DNA of 64,000 nt from Molossus alvarezi (GCA_037176705.1 CM073893.1:13330074-13394073); one strand, 5' to 3'. Shown: positions 45,819 to 59,356, counted from the first letter of the stretch. Notes: generated by a model not told the origin, from the letters alone. Numbers and translations: made by a program.

Positions 45819-48535
45819 ATGACAACATAGGTACTTACCTATCAATAATAACCTTAAATGTAAATGGCTTAAATGTTCCAATTAAAACACACAGGTAGCT
45901 CATTAGCTAAGAAAACATGACCCATTATATACAGTCTAGAAGAGAACTGCCTCAGATCAAAAGACTAACACAGGATAAAAGTGAAGGGATGGAAAAAATT
46001 TTCCATGCAAATGGAAACAAAAACAAAAATCTGGGGGAGCAATACTCATATCTGATAAAAATAGACTTCAAAATGAAGAGATAAAGAAGGGTACTACATA
46101 ATATTAAAGGATCAATCCAACAAGAGTATATAACCCTTGTAAACATATAGGCAACCAATGTATGAGCACCAAAATATATTTAAAAACTGCTGAAAGAAAC
46201 TAAGGGAGAGATTGACAGCAATACAATCACAGTAGGGACTTTAACATCCCACTAATATCACTGGATATATCTTCTAGATAAGGAATCAACAAGGAAACAC
46301 AGACCCTAGATGGCACACTACATTAGATGGATTTAATTGATATTTACAGAACAATTTTACCCCAAAGCTGCAGAATATACATTCTTCTCAAGTGCACATG
46401 GCACATTCTCAAAGATAAACCACATGTTAGGTCACAAACTAAGTCTCTACTAGTTCAAGAAGATTGAAATTATATCAAGCATCTTTTTGAATCACAATGG
46501 CATGAAACTAGAAACCAATTACAATAAAAGCACTCAAATTTTTTCAAACACATTGAGGCTAAGTAGCATGTTATTAAACAATAAATGGGTTGCCAAGGAG
46601 CTCAAGGAAGAAATAAAAAACTTCTTGGAAACAAACAAAAATGAACACACAACAACACAAATCTATGGAACAGAGTGAAAGCAGTCCTAAGAGGGAATTT
46701 CATAGCCTTACATGCCGACTTCAAGAAAAAGAAAATATTTCTAATAAACTATCTAACCCTACAACTTAAAGAATTAGACAGAAAAAAAAAAAGAAAAACC
46801 CAGAGTTAGTAGAAGGAAGAAAATAATAAAGATCAGAGCAGAAAAAATGACATAGAGACTAAAAAGAAAATACAAGAGATCAATGAAGTCAAGAGCTGGT
46901 TCTTTATAAAGATAAACAAAATTGATGAACCTCTAGCCAAACTCACCAATAAACAAAGAGAGAGAACCCAAATAAATAAAATCAGAAATGAAAGAGGTGA
47001 AAGTAACAACTGACATCACAGAAATACAAATGATTGTAAGAAAATACTATGAACAATTTTATGCCAATAAATTGGAAACCAAAATGAAATGGACTAATTC
47101 CTAGAATTATGCAGTCTTCCAAACTCAGTTAGAAATAGTCATAAAATCTTAACAGACCAATAACAACTAAGGAAATTGAAGCAGTAGTCAATAAACTCCC
47201 AGCAAACAAAAGCCCTGGTCTGGGCTGCTTCACAGGGAAGTGTTACCAAATATTCAAAGAAGAACTAACACCTATTCTCCTCAAACTATTCCAAAAATTT
47301 CAAAAGTAAAAAAAGACTTTTAAGCTCTTTTTATGAGGCCAGAATAATACTAATTACAAAACCAGATAAAGACATTACAAAGAAAGAAAACTACAGGCCA
47401 ATATCCTTGATGAACATAGATGCCAAAATTCTCAAAAAAATATTAGCAAATCAGATCCAGCAAAGTATTTAAAAAATTATTCACCAAGATCAAGTGGGAT
47501 TTACCCCAGGGATGCATGGCTGGTACAATATTGGCAAATCAATAAATGTGATATACCATGTAGACAAAAGAAAAGATAAAAATATTAGGATCGTATCAAT
47601 AGATGCTCAAAAAGTGTTGAACAAAATCCAGTACCCATTTTTGATAAAAACTCTCAGCAAAGTAGAAATAGAAGGATCATGCCTCAACATAATAAAGGCC
47701 ATATATGACAAACCTACAGCCAACAACATACTCAATGGGCAAAAACTAAAAGCATTTTTAGTTTTTAAAAGCATTTTCTTTAAACAGAGGAACAAGACAG
47801 AGATGTTGACTTTTAGCACCTCTTATTCAACATGGTACTAGAAGTCTTAGCCACAGGGATCAGACAATAAGAAAAAATAAAAGGCATACAGTTTGGAAAA
47901 GAAGTGAAACTGTTGTTATTACTCAGATGACACAATATTGTATATAGAAAATCCTGAGGATTCTACCAAAAATCTATTAGATTTAATAAATAAATTCAGC
48001 CAAGTAGCAGGATACAAAATTAATGTCCAGAAATTGATGGCATTTTTATGCACCACTAATGAGCACTCAGAAAGAGAAACTAAAAAAAAAAAATCCCATT
48101 CACCATTGCAACAGAACAATTAAGATACCTAGGAATAAACTTAACCAAGGAGGTAAAAGACCTGTTCTCAGAAAAACTACAGGATGTTAAAAAAAAGACA
48201 TAGAGGAAGATATTTAAAAAATGGAAGCATATACCATGCTTAAAAATTGGAAGAATTAACATCATTAAAATGTCCATACTACCCAAAGCAATCTATAGAT
48301 ACAATGCAATCCCTATTAAAATACAAATAGCATATACCACAGAGCTAGAACAAAAACTCTAAAAGTTTATATTGATCCAAAAAATACCCCAAATAGCCAC
48401 AGCAATCTTAAAAAAGAAACAAAGTAGGAGGGATCACAATATACTACAAAGTCACTGTAATCAAAACAGCCTGGTACTGGCACAAGAACAAACATATAGA
48501 TCAATGGAACAGAATAGAGAACTCAGAGCTGGAAG
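45819..48535 (+). pseudogene. L1-C ORF2, first two-thirds
   Basis: Starts at ATG 45819, read TT-stop almost at once. It retains endonuclease and reverse transcriptase sections, including NKSPG-like text near 47205 and [15 protein letters not shown] (47494). Stops and frameshifts are frequent, more than in L1-A or L1-B. It ends abruptly at the ORF2 position DQWNR-EN, where 5' UTR-like sequence begins. Confidence 0.8.
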
Positions 48536-49066
48536 GCCAGGCATTTTGGAAGATCTGCTGGGCAGTAGGGAGCCCCAAGTCCATGATAGTACCTGGAAAC
48601 ACTGGACCAGCAGTTTTCGCTGTGCCAGTGCCAGTCAGCACACAGTAGCTACACCACCAAGGCAGCCCCACTGAGCAGCAGTGGAGCTGTGAGAGCTGAG
48701 CCAGGCAGCAGCAGTAATGCAAGAACCACACAACCCAGCCGCACACCAACCAGACCCACACACCCCAGCAGTTCCTACGATAATGCACAGACACAAGTCA
48801 CCAGCTGTCAATCCTTCTGGACCCTCAGCAGAAGAGAGGTACCTGTCCCAGTGTCCATGCACCAGCCCACAGTTGCTGACTCCACTGACCCCACAGACCC
48901 CACAGCAGCTAAGAGGCACCTGCCCCTTTGCTTCAGCCTCCAAGAGCCACCAGCATCCCTGGACAACTGAACTGGATCTGAGATCCATCCAACCACTAGC
49001 TGATGTTCCTGGATGCACCAACCTGCCAACATGACCCAGTGTGCCCCAAAATACCAGATCGCAAAA
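48536..49066 (+). promoter_or_regulatory. L1-C-type 5' UTR segment
   Basis: About 530 bp of CAG/CCA-rich sequence leading to an ORF1 start (GCAAAAATGGCGAGACAAAG). It is unlike the L1-A and L1-B 5' UTRs, so this is a third 5' UTR type. Overlapping frames up to 152 codons (48635-49093 on the minus strand) come from its biased composition and are not called genes. Confidence 0.65.
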
Positions 49067-49920
49067 ATGGCGAGACAAAGAAATAATCCCCAAATTAAGG
49101 AAGAGATGGAATCACCAGTAAAGAAATCACTGGACAAACTGCCCCAATTTTATTTTATTCATCACTAAATGAAATAGGGGCAAGCAGTTTGTCAGGTAAA
49201 AAATTCAAAGTAATAGTTGTAAGGGGGCCCAAACAACTTAGTGATAATTATAAGCAACTTAATGAGGATTATAAAGAACTCAATGGGAGTTTGAAAAAAG
49301 GGGTAGAAACTATTAATAAGAATCAAGCAGAAATGAAGAATGACACAGCTGAAATAAAGATCACCTTGGAAGAATTCAATAGTAGATCAGAAGAAGCTGA
49401 AGACTGAATCAATGAATTAGAAGACAAGGTAGAAAAAAATCACCCAATAAAGTAGCAAATGGGACAAAAATTAAAAATCAGGAGGACAATTTAAGGGAGC
49501 TCTGGGACAATATGAAATGTAACAACATTTACATCATAGGAGTACCAGAAGGAGAAGAATCAAAGAATAAATAGAGAACCTGTTTGAAGAAACAATGACA
49601 AAAAATTCCTTAATTTGGTGAAGGAAAATGTCACACAAGTCCAGGAAACACAGAGAGTCCCACTCAAGATGAACCCCAAAGACCCACACCTAGACATATC
49701 ATTAAAATGGAAAATGTTAAAGACTGAGAAAGAATCATCAAGGAAGCAAGAAAGAGACAGAAAGTTACCTACAAGGGAACTTCCATTAGACTGTCAGCTG
49801 ATTTCTCAATAGAAATACTTTAGGCTACAAGGGATTGGCATGAAATATACAAAATAATGAAAAGCAAGGGACTGAAACCAAGACTACTCTATCCAGCAAG
49901 GCTTTCATTCAAAATTGAAG
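49067..49920 (+). pseudogene. L1-C ORF1, lacking its 3' end
   Basis: Starts MARQRNNPQIKEEM, with a coiled-coil-like stretch (ETINKNQAEMKNDTAEIKITLEEFNSR). At the codon where L1-A and L1-B have stops it reads TTG (49376-49378). It has other stops and shifts downstream and ends at the PARLSFKIE-equivalent, where late ORF2 sequence is joined. Confidence 0.82.
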
Positions 49921-50035
49921 GCAGACATCACATGCAGCAGAATTTTTACTGATACATCACCTAGGGCAAGAGAAACAAAGGAAAAAAATTAATAAATGGG
50001 ACTACATCAAACTAAAAAGCTTCAGCAAAAACAAG

Positions 50036-50037
50036 CA

Positions 50038-50079
<42 letters not shown>

Positions 50080-50080
50080 G
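50036..50080. repeat. (CA)n microsatellite inside L1-C
   Basis: About 18 CA units preceded by CGCG at 50038-50043. It grew within an ORF2 stretch that reads AAAGCTTCTGCACAGC in L1-B. Confidence 0.92.
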
Positions 50081-50103
50081 ACCAGCATCAAAATAAAAAG
50101 GGA

Positions 50104-50321
50104 GTCTGACCGATGTGGCTCAGTGATTGAGCATCAACCCATGCACTAAGAGGTTTCTGGTTTAATTCCTGGTCAGGGCACATGCTCAGGTTGCAGACCA
50201 AATCCCCCCATTGGTGGGCATCAGAAGGCGGCCAATTGATGTTCTCTCTCATCAATGTTTCTATCTCTCCCTTCCTCTCTCTCTCTATAATATCAATAAA
50301 GAAAATAATTATTTTTTAGTG
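50104..50321 (+). mobile_element. Ves SINE, classical subtype, nested in L1-C
   Basis: Flanked by AAAAGGGA at 50096-50103 and 50322-50329. Body: GATGTGGCTCAGTGATTGAG, GGGCACATGCTCAGGTTGC, and a classical ATATCAATAAAGAAAATAAT end. Diverged. Confidence 0.85.
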
Positions 50322-51275
50322 AAAAGGGAACTCACTCTGTGGGAGAACATATTTACCAAAATATATGAAGTACTCATACAACTCAACAAAAGCAAGGCAA
50401 AAAACCCAATTAAAAAATGGGCAGAGGAACTGAGTAGATACTTCCTTGAACTGGACATACAAATGACCAAGAGGCATATAAAAAAAATGCTCAAAGTCTC
50501 TAATCATCAGAGAGATGCAAATTAAAATGACTATGTGATATCACCTTGCACCTGCCAGAATGGCTACTATCAACAAATCATCAATCAAGTGCTGATGAGG
50601 ATGTGGAGAAAAGGGGACTCTAGTTACACTGCTGGTGAGAATGCAGACTGGTGCAGCCACTATGGAGAATAATATGGTGTTTCCTCAAAAAATTAAAAAT
50701 GAAAGTGCCATTTGACCAAGTGATCCCACTGATAGGAATATATCTTAAGAAGCCTTTAACACCAATCAGAAAGACTATTTTGGTCTGCACCCCTATGTTC
50801 ATAGCAGCACTATTTACAATAGCTAAGATGTGGAAACAGCCCAAATGTCCATCAGTAGATGAGTGGATAAAATTGCAGTGGTACATTTACACAATAGAAT
50901 ACTATGCAGCTGTAAAAAGTAAGAATCTCTTACTCTTCGAGACAGCATGGATGGACTTAACATAATTATGCTATGTGAAATAAACCAGTCAGAGAAATAT
51001 AACTATCACATAATCTCACTTATTTATGGTATATAATGAAGAAAATAGATCCAGAAACATGGTAGTAGGGAACAGAATGCAAACCTCAGAGGGAATGTGG
51101 GTAGGGGTCAGGAAGAGATAAACCAAAGAACTTATACTCCTATATACATAACATTTGGTCACAGACAAAAGTGTGGTGAAGGCAGGGAGAATGGATGTGG
51201 GAAGGAGGGTGTCTTTGGGGGAAAACAGGAGGAAATCTGTAATACTTACAACAATTAAGATTTTAAAAGTGGGGG

Positions 51276-53214
51276 ATCCACTGGGCCATTCAGATCCTCA
51301 CTGACAGGACTTTAAATTCAGAAATACACAGAGATTCGGGATGTTTGCCATGGAGGCTGACATGCACTGGATAAGGTCATGAGTAGCCTTGAGACATTTG
51401 AAATTAAGAGCAAGTCAAACTTGTGAGGAAATAGAAACTATGGTTAAACAGAAGTTATAATGTAGAGGGCTTGTATTAAGTCAAAGGTGGTGGGAGGAAA
51501 AAGTAAAGTATACAGATAGAGAGCAGCAAAACCCCAAGAGTTGGCTAAGTCACTTCAATGTTAGTGTGAAGATCCACCACTCCTAAATGCCAAAGTCCCA
51601 AGAGCTATATTGCCTCCAACTTGAATCTCTGAGTGGATTAATTATACTGTGTTTTTTAATGAGAAAACCTCCTTAATTTCCCCTTGTTTGTTAAAATAAC
51701 TGGCCCCTCTCTTTCCATGTTCCAGCCATCATGGGTTGTGGTCCCTTGTAACTCAAGGTGCCCTCATCTGTTGTTCCTACTTGTGCCTAGGTAGTAGAGA
51801 AACTGACAGGGAGCATTGCCACAAGGTCATGTCCTTACTGGTTGCTACTGCTCTACCACAGTGCTCAGCTCACTTTTCCCTGCTATGCTCCTTCCACATG
51901 AAGCAACCACTTAGTTAAGAAGCTTCTTCCCCAGGATAGCTCTCCAATAAGAATGCCTGAAAAATACAAAGTAAAAACAAATAAAAACACGTATAGATCA
52001 TGTGTATTACATTCCTTTGTCTACAAGGAAGGACGTCATTGGTCTGGTTACATTTGCTCATTGACCTCCAGGAGACCTTTTTGTTGGGCATGAAATCCAC
52101 CCTCTGCTCTATGATTCTTGGTTTCTAAGTGATTCACAGGTGTGAGGTAACTGAGGTATTCTCTCAACTCTGGGGGTAAGTGATAGAAGAAATATCTAGG
52201 TGACACAGTGTTCCTTTTATTATTCCTCAGCCTCTTGTTGTCCTGTAAGACAGCAAGGCTTTGGGTGCAATAAAATGAGAAAAGGGTAAATATTTATGAG
52301 TTATGCCCCATCCTGGTCATCTGTAGGGAAAAAGAGGCAAATATTTCACCTCTAGAGGGACAAGAATGAGGAGCGCTTGAACTGAACACAGATATGTATG
52401 AAGCCTCATAGACTGGGTCATTCTCACTATTTTTATATAGAACTGCTCCCAATTCTTTACCACAGGGGATGTGTCTAATCCCTAAACATATGAAGGGATT
52501 TAGATTCCCCCATCTGTATATCTATCTGATGAATAACTTGCCTATGTGTACACCCAGCTAATTTGTAGGTTTTCTAGAGCTAACATCTTAGTGAATATGT
52601 TTATTCATTGGAAACTTGTTACCTTGAACCATTTGGCCCCACAATTCCATGGCTCTTCATGACTGATTCTGGGATAATGGTCTCATCTTCACCTGTTTTG
52701 CTGGTGGTAGTAATTATGCAGTGTAAGACAGAACGACTCCCTACCATCCATACGGGGCCAACTCCAGACCATGGAGAGTCAGTTGTTCGGTCAGTCTGCA
52801 TGCAGAGGTCTCAGATGTGCCCTGAATCATCACTGAGTATGTCAAGAACTCTACTCCACAATTCTCTGCAGACCTGACTCATGTGGCAGCTTCTCCAGAT
52901 AAGGCCCATGGCTTCAGGTACTGCTCACAAGCTGATTACTGCTTCCACATAGACTCGCAAACAAAGCCGGTCGCTAGACTTGCTTAGCTCTGCTTAAAGA
53001 TAGAGGGCCTTGTGCTCAGGGCCACAGGCGCTACATGCACACCTCTCTCCTCTGGGTTTCTGGTTTCTGCCATAACAGTAGAGTGTAGTGAACCTACTAG
53101 GGTCCTTTTCACATTAGTAATAGCATTATGAAAACTGGAACATCTTAGAAAATGCAATGTCTGATGTGAAAGAAAAGAGAAAGGAGTATACAAAGCAGCA
53201 TCTCTCAGTTCAGA
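51276..53214. other. Unassigned sequence
   Basis: No repeat family or exon recognised over 1.9 kb. Frames up to 89 codons (52608-52877) lack motifs. Confidence 0.4.
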
Positions 53215-53335
53215 TCTTGGGTTCCTGGGTACAACCCTAAGAGATTCTGTTTCAGGGTGTGTGTTAGGGGCCATGCTACCGTCTTTTTTAAAAGGCATCT
53301 CAGATTATTCTGATGATTCTGACAGGTTTGGGAAC
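53215..53335 (+). mobile_element. MER5-type hAT MITE fragment
   Basis: AGAGATTCTGTTTCAGGGTG, TTTTTTAAAAGGCATCTCAG, ATTATTCTGATGATTCTGAC and TTTGGGAACCATTC follow the MER5A/B 3' half. The left half is missing. Confidence 0.55.
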
Positions 53336-56300
53336 CATTCTTCAGGTACATACATACACATATGACTACATTGTATATAGTTATGACTACATATGTATGA
53401 CCGTGTTGTCATAGAATAAAGTGGAAGAGAGGTATACAAGTGCATGGCACACACAGAAATACCCTGGGGTAGAAAGGGTCTTCTCTAGGACGTCAAGAGA
53501 TCTGGCATTAGCTAATAAAATGATCCTGAATCATCATCTCTCTTCTCCATGCTTCATCTGGAAAATAAAGAGTTTGGATTAAATTATCTTCAGGATCTTT
53601 CCAGCTCCAAAGAATGTTGAAACTGTAAACACTATAAATCTCTCACTGCCCTCAGACTTTAATTTTTCTTTCATGTAATAGTGGTTATTTGAAAAGAACC
53701 ATACAATTGGGCCAACTCAAAAAGATATTTTTAATATCTTCATTCCATATGAGTGATTAATATTTAGAAGTATAGGTAGAGAAAGCAGGTAGTAGGAATA
53801 AAAATTAAAGAGGATGAACCCACTGAAGTGTAATTGAAAACTTCCCCATCGAATAAATATAATGAACCTCACAGAAAACTGTAAACAGAGAAACACCACA
53901 GCCATGCATTGTGGGGGTTGCTGTAGGGAAGGGAGTTAATGACAGGAGAAGCAATCAACTTATAAGACAGAGTTGGGGAAATGTCAGAGTTGGAAGGAGA
54001 AACAAGATGGTGGCCACCTACGAAAGCAACTAAGTCTTTTCCTGCTGGACCCAGAAGGGAGTTCAGGCATTTGGATGATCAGGTAGAGATTAAGACAGAG
54101 GGGCAAAAATAACCTCATAACTTGTGGATTTCAACAAAGCAGGAAGCAAGGAGACTGAGGCCACAGAAGAAAGACTAGGTGGTATTTCAAGTGAGTAAAT
54201 CTGAAAGCCTCTGTCAGGAGCTGACTATGGCTTTGTGAGATGGGCTAGCTCTGACAAACAATTAAATATTTACTCAAGAGCTGATATTTCTAATCTGGAA
54301 ACTTGAAGAAGACAAAGTGGATGCATTTTGTAAGACTCCCAAGAAGGTAAGAAAGCAGAACACAGACCAAGTCTACCTCACAGTCTTGAATGAAATAGTT
54401 TCAGCAGTTGTGGATTGAAGTACATGGATTTTGCACACATAATTCATAACTCTCAGTAATTATACACAAACTCACCAGATGATATTTAATGGATATCATA
54501 TAGTAAATCAAAATTTTTCATATTAATTTGAGATGCTTATTTCATATAAAATATTTTCAAAACCACTGAGAAAAATTAAACAGCCCACAAGATAATATCC
54601 AACAACAACAACTGTCATGGAGACATTTTTAAAAAGAAAGTGCTGCTTTCAATTGTGAATCAAAACTTTGTCTGATTCCCTCCATTTGAAATGGAAAACT
54701 AAAACATGGGTAAAATGCCACAGGAGCTTGCAATTAATTCTCTCTAGCTCAGTGATAACTAACCCTCTCCATGTAATAAGCAGAACTCTCCATCCTACCT
54801 AATGTATTTTCTCATAGATACATATCCTCCAATTTGAACAATATCTGTTTTTCTGTCATATCATAGACCTACCCTTCTTTGTTTGAGGCTTTCATGGGCC
54901 TCTGAAATTCTAAAGACATTATCAATGGTCACTATTTCACATTTCCAAAAGTGTCATATCTCTCTTCTGCATTTTTTGAATTTGCAGTATACAACATAAC
55001 CATCATCAGCTTCTTTGTCTTCTTGACATATGACCTTTGGATCATTAGTGATTCCTTCCTAATCAAAAGCAACAGCACTGCTGAATTCCCATCCTTAGCA
55101 TTCTCTCTGACATATTCTCTTAGCTACATCCCTTCCTTAATGCTTTTTCTTTCCTTAGCTTAAGGAATAACTTCTTCTAGTTTTTCTCATTTACCTGCTC
55201 CTTCATTCTTTCTCTACAAGTCAGTGCAAAGTTCAATGACAACATAGGTCAGACAGGTACATATGTGATGGAGGCAGATCAGGGAAGAACTACGACTAAG
55301 GGTGTGCTTAACTAAAGGGAAGTAGCCATAACTTAGCTCTGACCAGTGATTGCACTCCAGGAAAAAGAGATTCTGTATCATCAAGCATTCATAGTTTTAA
55401 AGGGAATCTAGAAATCTGGGTTTTCATAGGAAATTTCTTTTTTTTTAAGCATTAGAAATTTTTTTTTAATTTCTTAGAAAACTTGGGAGCCAAACCAGGC
55501 ACATTGAGGGCTGGGATCGGCCTGCAAGCTGTGTGTTTGCCAACTCTGTCCCATACTGTTTCCTTGTTCCATCATACCAATGACATGGGACCCTGTGGCC
55601 AAAAAGGTCATATGTGAAGTTGGGAGTAAACCAAGACCATGGATAGAGTTTCTGGGTATGGAATGGAGATATATTCTTGTTTTATATTAAGGAATACCAT
55701 ATAGAAGTTTCCTTGAGGAGGTTGGAGAAACAGAAAGGGAATTCTGGATAGATAAATAGAAGAATCCTGAATTACAAGAGTCTTCATTAGGCTCTGTTGG
55801 CTGCAAAGGCAAAGGGCACACCCAGGTTCCCCAAAGTATTGCAGGTAGAATATGGGCACATTTGGGGTCCAAGGCACTTCTAGCAACCAACAGCAGGACC
55901 TCAGAGATCTTTCACTGGTGTTCCTCCTTTAACAAGCCTCAATTACTATCAGATTCTGGCTTCTTTGTGCATAGTGTTTTTTGGGTTCTCCTTCCCAGCT
56001 AGTTGAAGTTTTTATGTCTTTCCCATAGCTTGCTGACATCTGCACTTCAGTTCCTTTAAAGAAGAATTCTGTTTGGCCTAGTTAATCATTTTGTGAACTT
56101 GTTTGAACACAAGAGGTTACAAGCCAAGTAGAAATTTGATTCCCTGAGTCGCTGCCCATGGGTACAATGCCCCTGGCCTGCAGCTCTGCTTGGTTGCTGT
56201 GGGTGAGGAGATAGTGTGGTAGGTGCAAAGGGTGATCTGCCTGAATACCTCGCTTACCAGAAGTTGAGGTGAGACAAGCAGATAAGATGCAAGAGATTTT

Positions 56301-56959
56301 TCTCTCCTCAGTGACTCTGGGAATGGCACTGAAACATTTAGAACAACTAGTACTTGAATAGGGAAGGAGTTTGGGAGGAAAAAAAACCTCAGTAATATTT
56401 ATACCATGATTTGTAGAAAACAGAAAAAGTGGTCAGACCTAGCCAGCTCAGGGAATAAGGATATAAATTACATGGGGAAAGGAAAATCTAAGAAGGGTGC
56501 TATTTTTGTAAGAATACTAAATAATATCCCTCTCTTAGCAATCAGAGTACTGATCCATGGAAAAAATGAAGGGGTCAAAGAGATGGAAATCAAATATAAA
56601 ATTGATTGATAAAGCTAGACCAGTCACTAAATGGGCTTCTCTCCACCTCATTTTATGCCAACTGGAATGACAACAACCCTTCAGATAAGCAGGCCATGAA
56701 CAGAGTATGTCCTATGTCCAGGCAAATGTATGAAACAAGACGTTTTGCTCAAACTTGCCAGATCAATTCAGACATTCCATCCTTTTGTGAAGAGTGAACT
56801 AAAGGACAGATGTTTTTACTTTATGGTTAAGACAGAAATGCTGACGGGAAGAGAAATGTTGACCCCTGACAATTGTCAGGTCAGGATTTTGTGCATTGTT
56901 TTAAAAATTCATTCAGATAATAAATTTACTTATATACACCAAAAGTTTTGAGTACTTAT
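53336..56959. other. Unassigned sequence
   Basis: 3.6 kb with no confident feature. Noted: alternating ACATAC/TATG text at 53346-53400, an AACAAGATGGTGGCCACC word at about 54001 that resembles an L1-start YY1 site but lacks L1 sequence around it, and T runs near 55438-55468. Confidence 0.4.
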
Positions 56960-57240
56960 TCTAAACAGGCAGAACAACATCCTGCCCTCACAGAGCTTAC
57001 AGTCTATAGGAAGTCAGGGATTAATCATATCACCAAAATAGAGATACACATTTAGAAATGTAAATGTGTACTTTGAAGGAAAAGCCCCTGGTATTATGAG
57101 AACAATAATAAGGATAAAACCTAGCATGGGGGTGATCAGGTGGTCAGGCAAGACTCCCATGAGGAAAGATATTTGTGCTGAGATCTGAAGGCAAAGGTGG
57201 GGAGAGAGGTCTCTAGGCAAAGGGAGTGGAGTGTGTGAAG
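56960..57240 (+). mobile_element. L2-like LINE fragment
   Basis: CATCCTGCCCTCACAGAGCTTACAGTCTATAG at the start and GATCTGAAGGCAAAGGTGGG plus AGAGGTCTCTAGGCAAAGGG at the end follow L2 3' order. Confidence 0.65.
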
Positions 57241-59356
57241 TTTCCAGAATGGGAAGGAGAATGATATTGCAAAGAACAAAGAGGAAACAGTTTGTGTGGG
57301 ATGTTGTGTGAATAGTGGGAATGTGCTGTTACAGACATATGGAAATAAAACCCTGTCCACTCTGAAATCATTGGGGAAATCCAACCAAAGGAAACATGGC
57401 AATCAACAGGGACTTGAAGGTAGATATTCAGGCAGGTTACCATTCAAGAAATACCAATAAAAAGAAAAGAGTTACAAAATAAAAATAGATGCTGTGATAA
57501 AAGAAGAGAATAATTTTTTTAAGCTGGTAGCACTAAATCCTCTGTGAAGTCAACTAAGGTGAGACTTGAGTACTACTAGCTTTAAAGACAGGGTCACCAC
57601 TGGTCATCTGGTCAAAAACCATTTCAGTGGACTGAATGAGGCTGAAGCAGGTGGAGCTGAAGAAATGGAAGCGGTGGTTCATCAGAGAAGAGAGACGAGT
57701 GTTAGCTGGAGGAAGAAGCAAAGTCAGGGGCTTTTATTTTTAGATTCATGGAAAGTGCTTAGCAGTTTGGGGCCCATTAAAGTATTCAATTAAATAACCT
57801 CTTTTCTTGTTTTTTTTTTTTTAAAGAGTAAAATCTCCTGACATGCAGGAATGGAAAAAAGTCTCTGTCCAAAGGCATCTTTGTTTCTTTGTTTTCAGTA
57901 GAGCTAAGAGAAGTAGCTCTAGCCTCGGCCTGATCTACTAAGTTGTTCATTCAGCAAAATTGTGCTTAGTTTCCATCCTTCAGTGCCTCTGTGCACTGCA
58001 GTACAAGAGTTGATGTACTAACATTTCTGAACTCAGGGAGTTCAGCCTCTGATATGCCAGCATATGATATGTGCTGAAGGCATAATGATTAACAAAACAC
58101 ACTGCTTGAATTTAAGGAGCTCACACAAGGCCAGAAAACAGACCTGAAAACAGATATTTACAAAATAATGTTGTAAGTGTATAGTAAAAATATAACCAAA
58201 AGACAGTGTTAGCAGGGATGTCATGAACAGAAGATTGATGGTCTCCTGAAGGGCAAGAAAGCTCCCAGGACAGAGAAGCTTGAATAAAGAATGTGGTGAT
58301 TCTTCTTTTGAAGTTATCTCAACTTTGTTCCCCCCACCCCCACCCCCTTTTTCTTTTATGTTTTGCAGTCTGGCCCTTCCTTGAAACCAACAACATGAAT
58401 TTGTAAGAGATTTGGCTACTGGACACAAAGAAGCCAGTTGGTCAACATAAATGATCAATTTCCATACTCTCCTAAGCACCCTACCTGCAATACCCAAAGA
58501 AAATTCTAATACACTAAAATGGTAAATTGCAAAAGTTAAAACATACAACTTTCTCTTAGGTTTTCACATGCAAAAGTGTAAAACACAAATGTAGATACTT
58601 AACATAAACAATATCTAAATGGACGTGTACTTTTCCTCTTTGTTTTTGAATTCCTTGCACTGAGTTTGGGAGGATGGCAGGTGCATTTAGGCAGAGAGGG
58701 AAAAGAGTGGGAGAGTAATTGGAAAGGCGAAAACAAAAGATTGAGGTTAATTAGGGCAATAAGCTCCTTGTGTTAAAGATTTTACTCAAGAAAGATTCAG
58801 GCCTTAGGTGAGAACTTCTTTATGAATCTAAGTAATTTTCCTCCACATAATAAAAGTCAAATATGCAACAGCTCTAATGACTGAGTTTCCTGGCTTAGAA
58901 GTAAAAACAAACAAACAAAAAAGTTTGAAGAATGACTTCAAGAGTTTACTTCTTGAGACTTTGAGCACCAAATTGTGATCTTCCTAATCACACTCAGGCT
59001 CTTTTGTAGTGCGACAATTTCCAGAGAGGCAAGGACAATTCCTAGACTGGAGAGCCATCTAAGGAGGGGTATGTGTGTACTCAGAGGATCTGCCTGTTTT
59101 TATTGTCACCTGAATCTTCTTTAATATTCCCAGGCACCTAGGAGCATTCCTTGGGGTGTCCCCTTGGTGATAATGCCACCAGCCTCTTCCTTGCTCCTAG
59201 GTAGCAAATGACTCCTTGTTCTGAAACAGGATGCAGTTGTTAGCACCCTAAGGTAACAAGTTTAGAGCTTGCAAAGATCCATTACTTTTTCTGCTCAGAC
59301 GTGCTGATATTTATTCAGTATCCTGACAGGGAAACATTCTTAACTCTTCTTAGTGC
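57241..59356. other. Mostly unassigned sequence
   Basis: 58060-58240 weakly recalls L2 (AATGATTAACAAAACACACT, TTTAAGGAGCTCACACAAGG). C runs with single A spacers at about 58330-58349 could form structure on the minus strand, but only three runs are clear. A minus-strand frame of 168 codons (58042-58548) spans both and is not supported. Confidence 0.35.

Larger units (their letters stand above)
49921..50990 (+). pseudogene. L1-C late ORF2
   Basis: Late ORF2 from the SRIFTDTSP region through KKWAEELSRYF, PFDQVIPLIGIYLKK, and [13 protein letters not shown] text to the end. Broken by the (CA)n tract and the Ves SINE, with a further deletion after the SINE. Confidence 0.82.
45656..51275 (+). mobile_element. 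L1-C: old L1 with blocks out of order
   Basis: All parts are on the plus strand, but the order is ORF1 3' end through mid-ORF2 (45656 to about 48535), then 5' UTR plus most of ORF1 (about 48536-49920), then late ORF2 and 3' UTR (about 49921-51275). The first block starts, and the second ends, at the same point of ORF1 (the AAGGCT-TCATTCA region). About 250 bp of ORF2 is absent between the first and third blocks. No long poly(A) or clear target-site duplication remains. A classical Ves and a (CA)n tract lie in the third block. Confidence 0.88.

Noticed and set aside
48635..49093. Minus-strand frame of 152 codons and overlapping plus-strand frames
   Set aside because: They lie opposite an L1 5' UTR of biased composition, overlap in three frames, and have no domain.
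54001..54018. AACAAGATGGTGGCCACC as an L1 5' end
   Set aside because: The word resembles an L1-start YY1 site, but following sequence does not match any of the three L1 5' UTRs here.
58042..58548. Minus-strand frame of 168 codons
   Set aside because: Runs through a C-rich low-complexity tract read as glycines and L2-like sequence; no family features.
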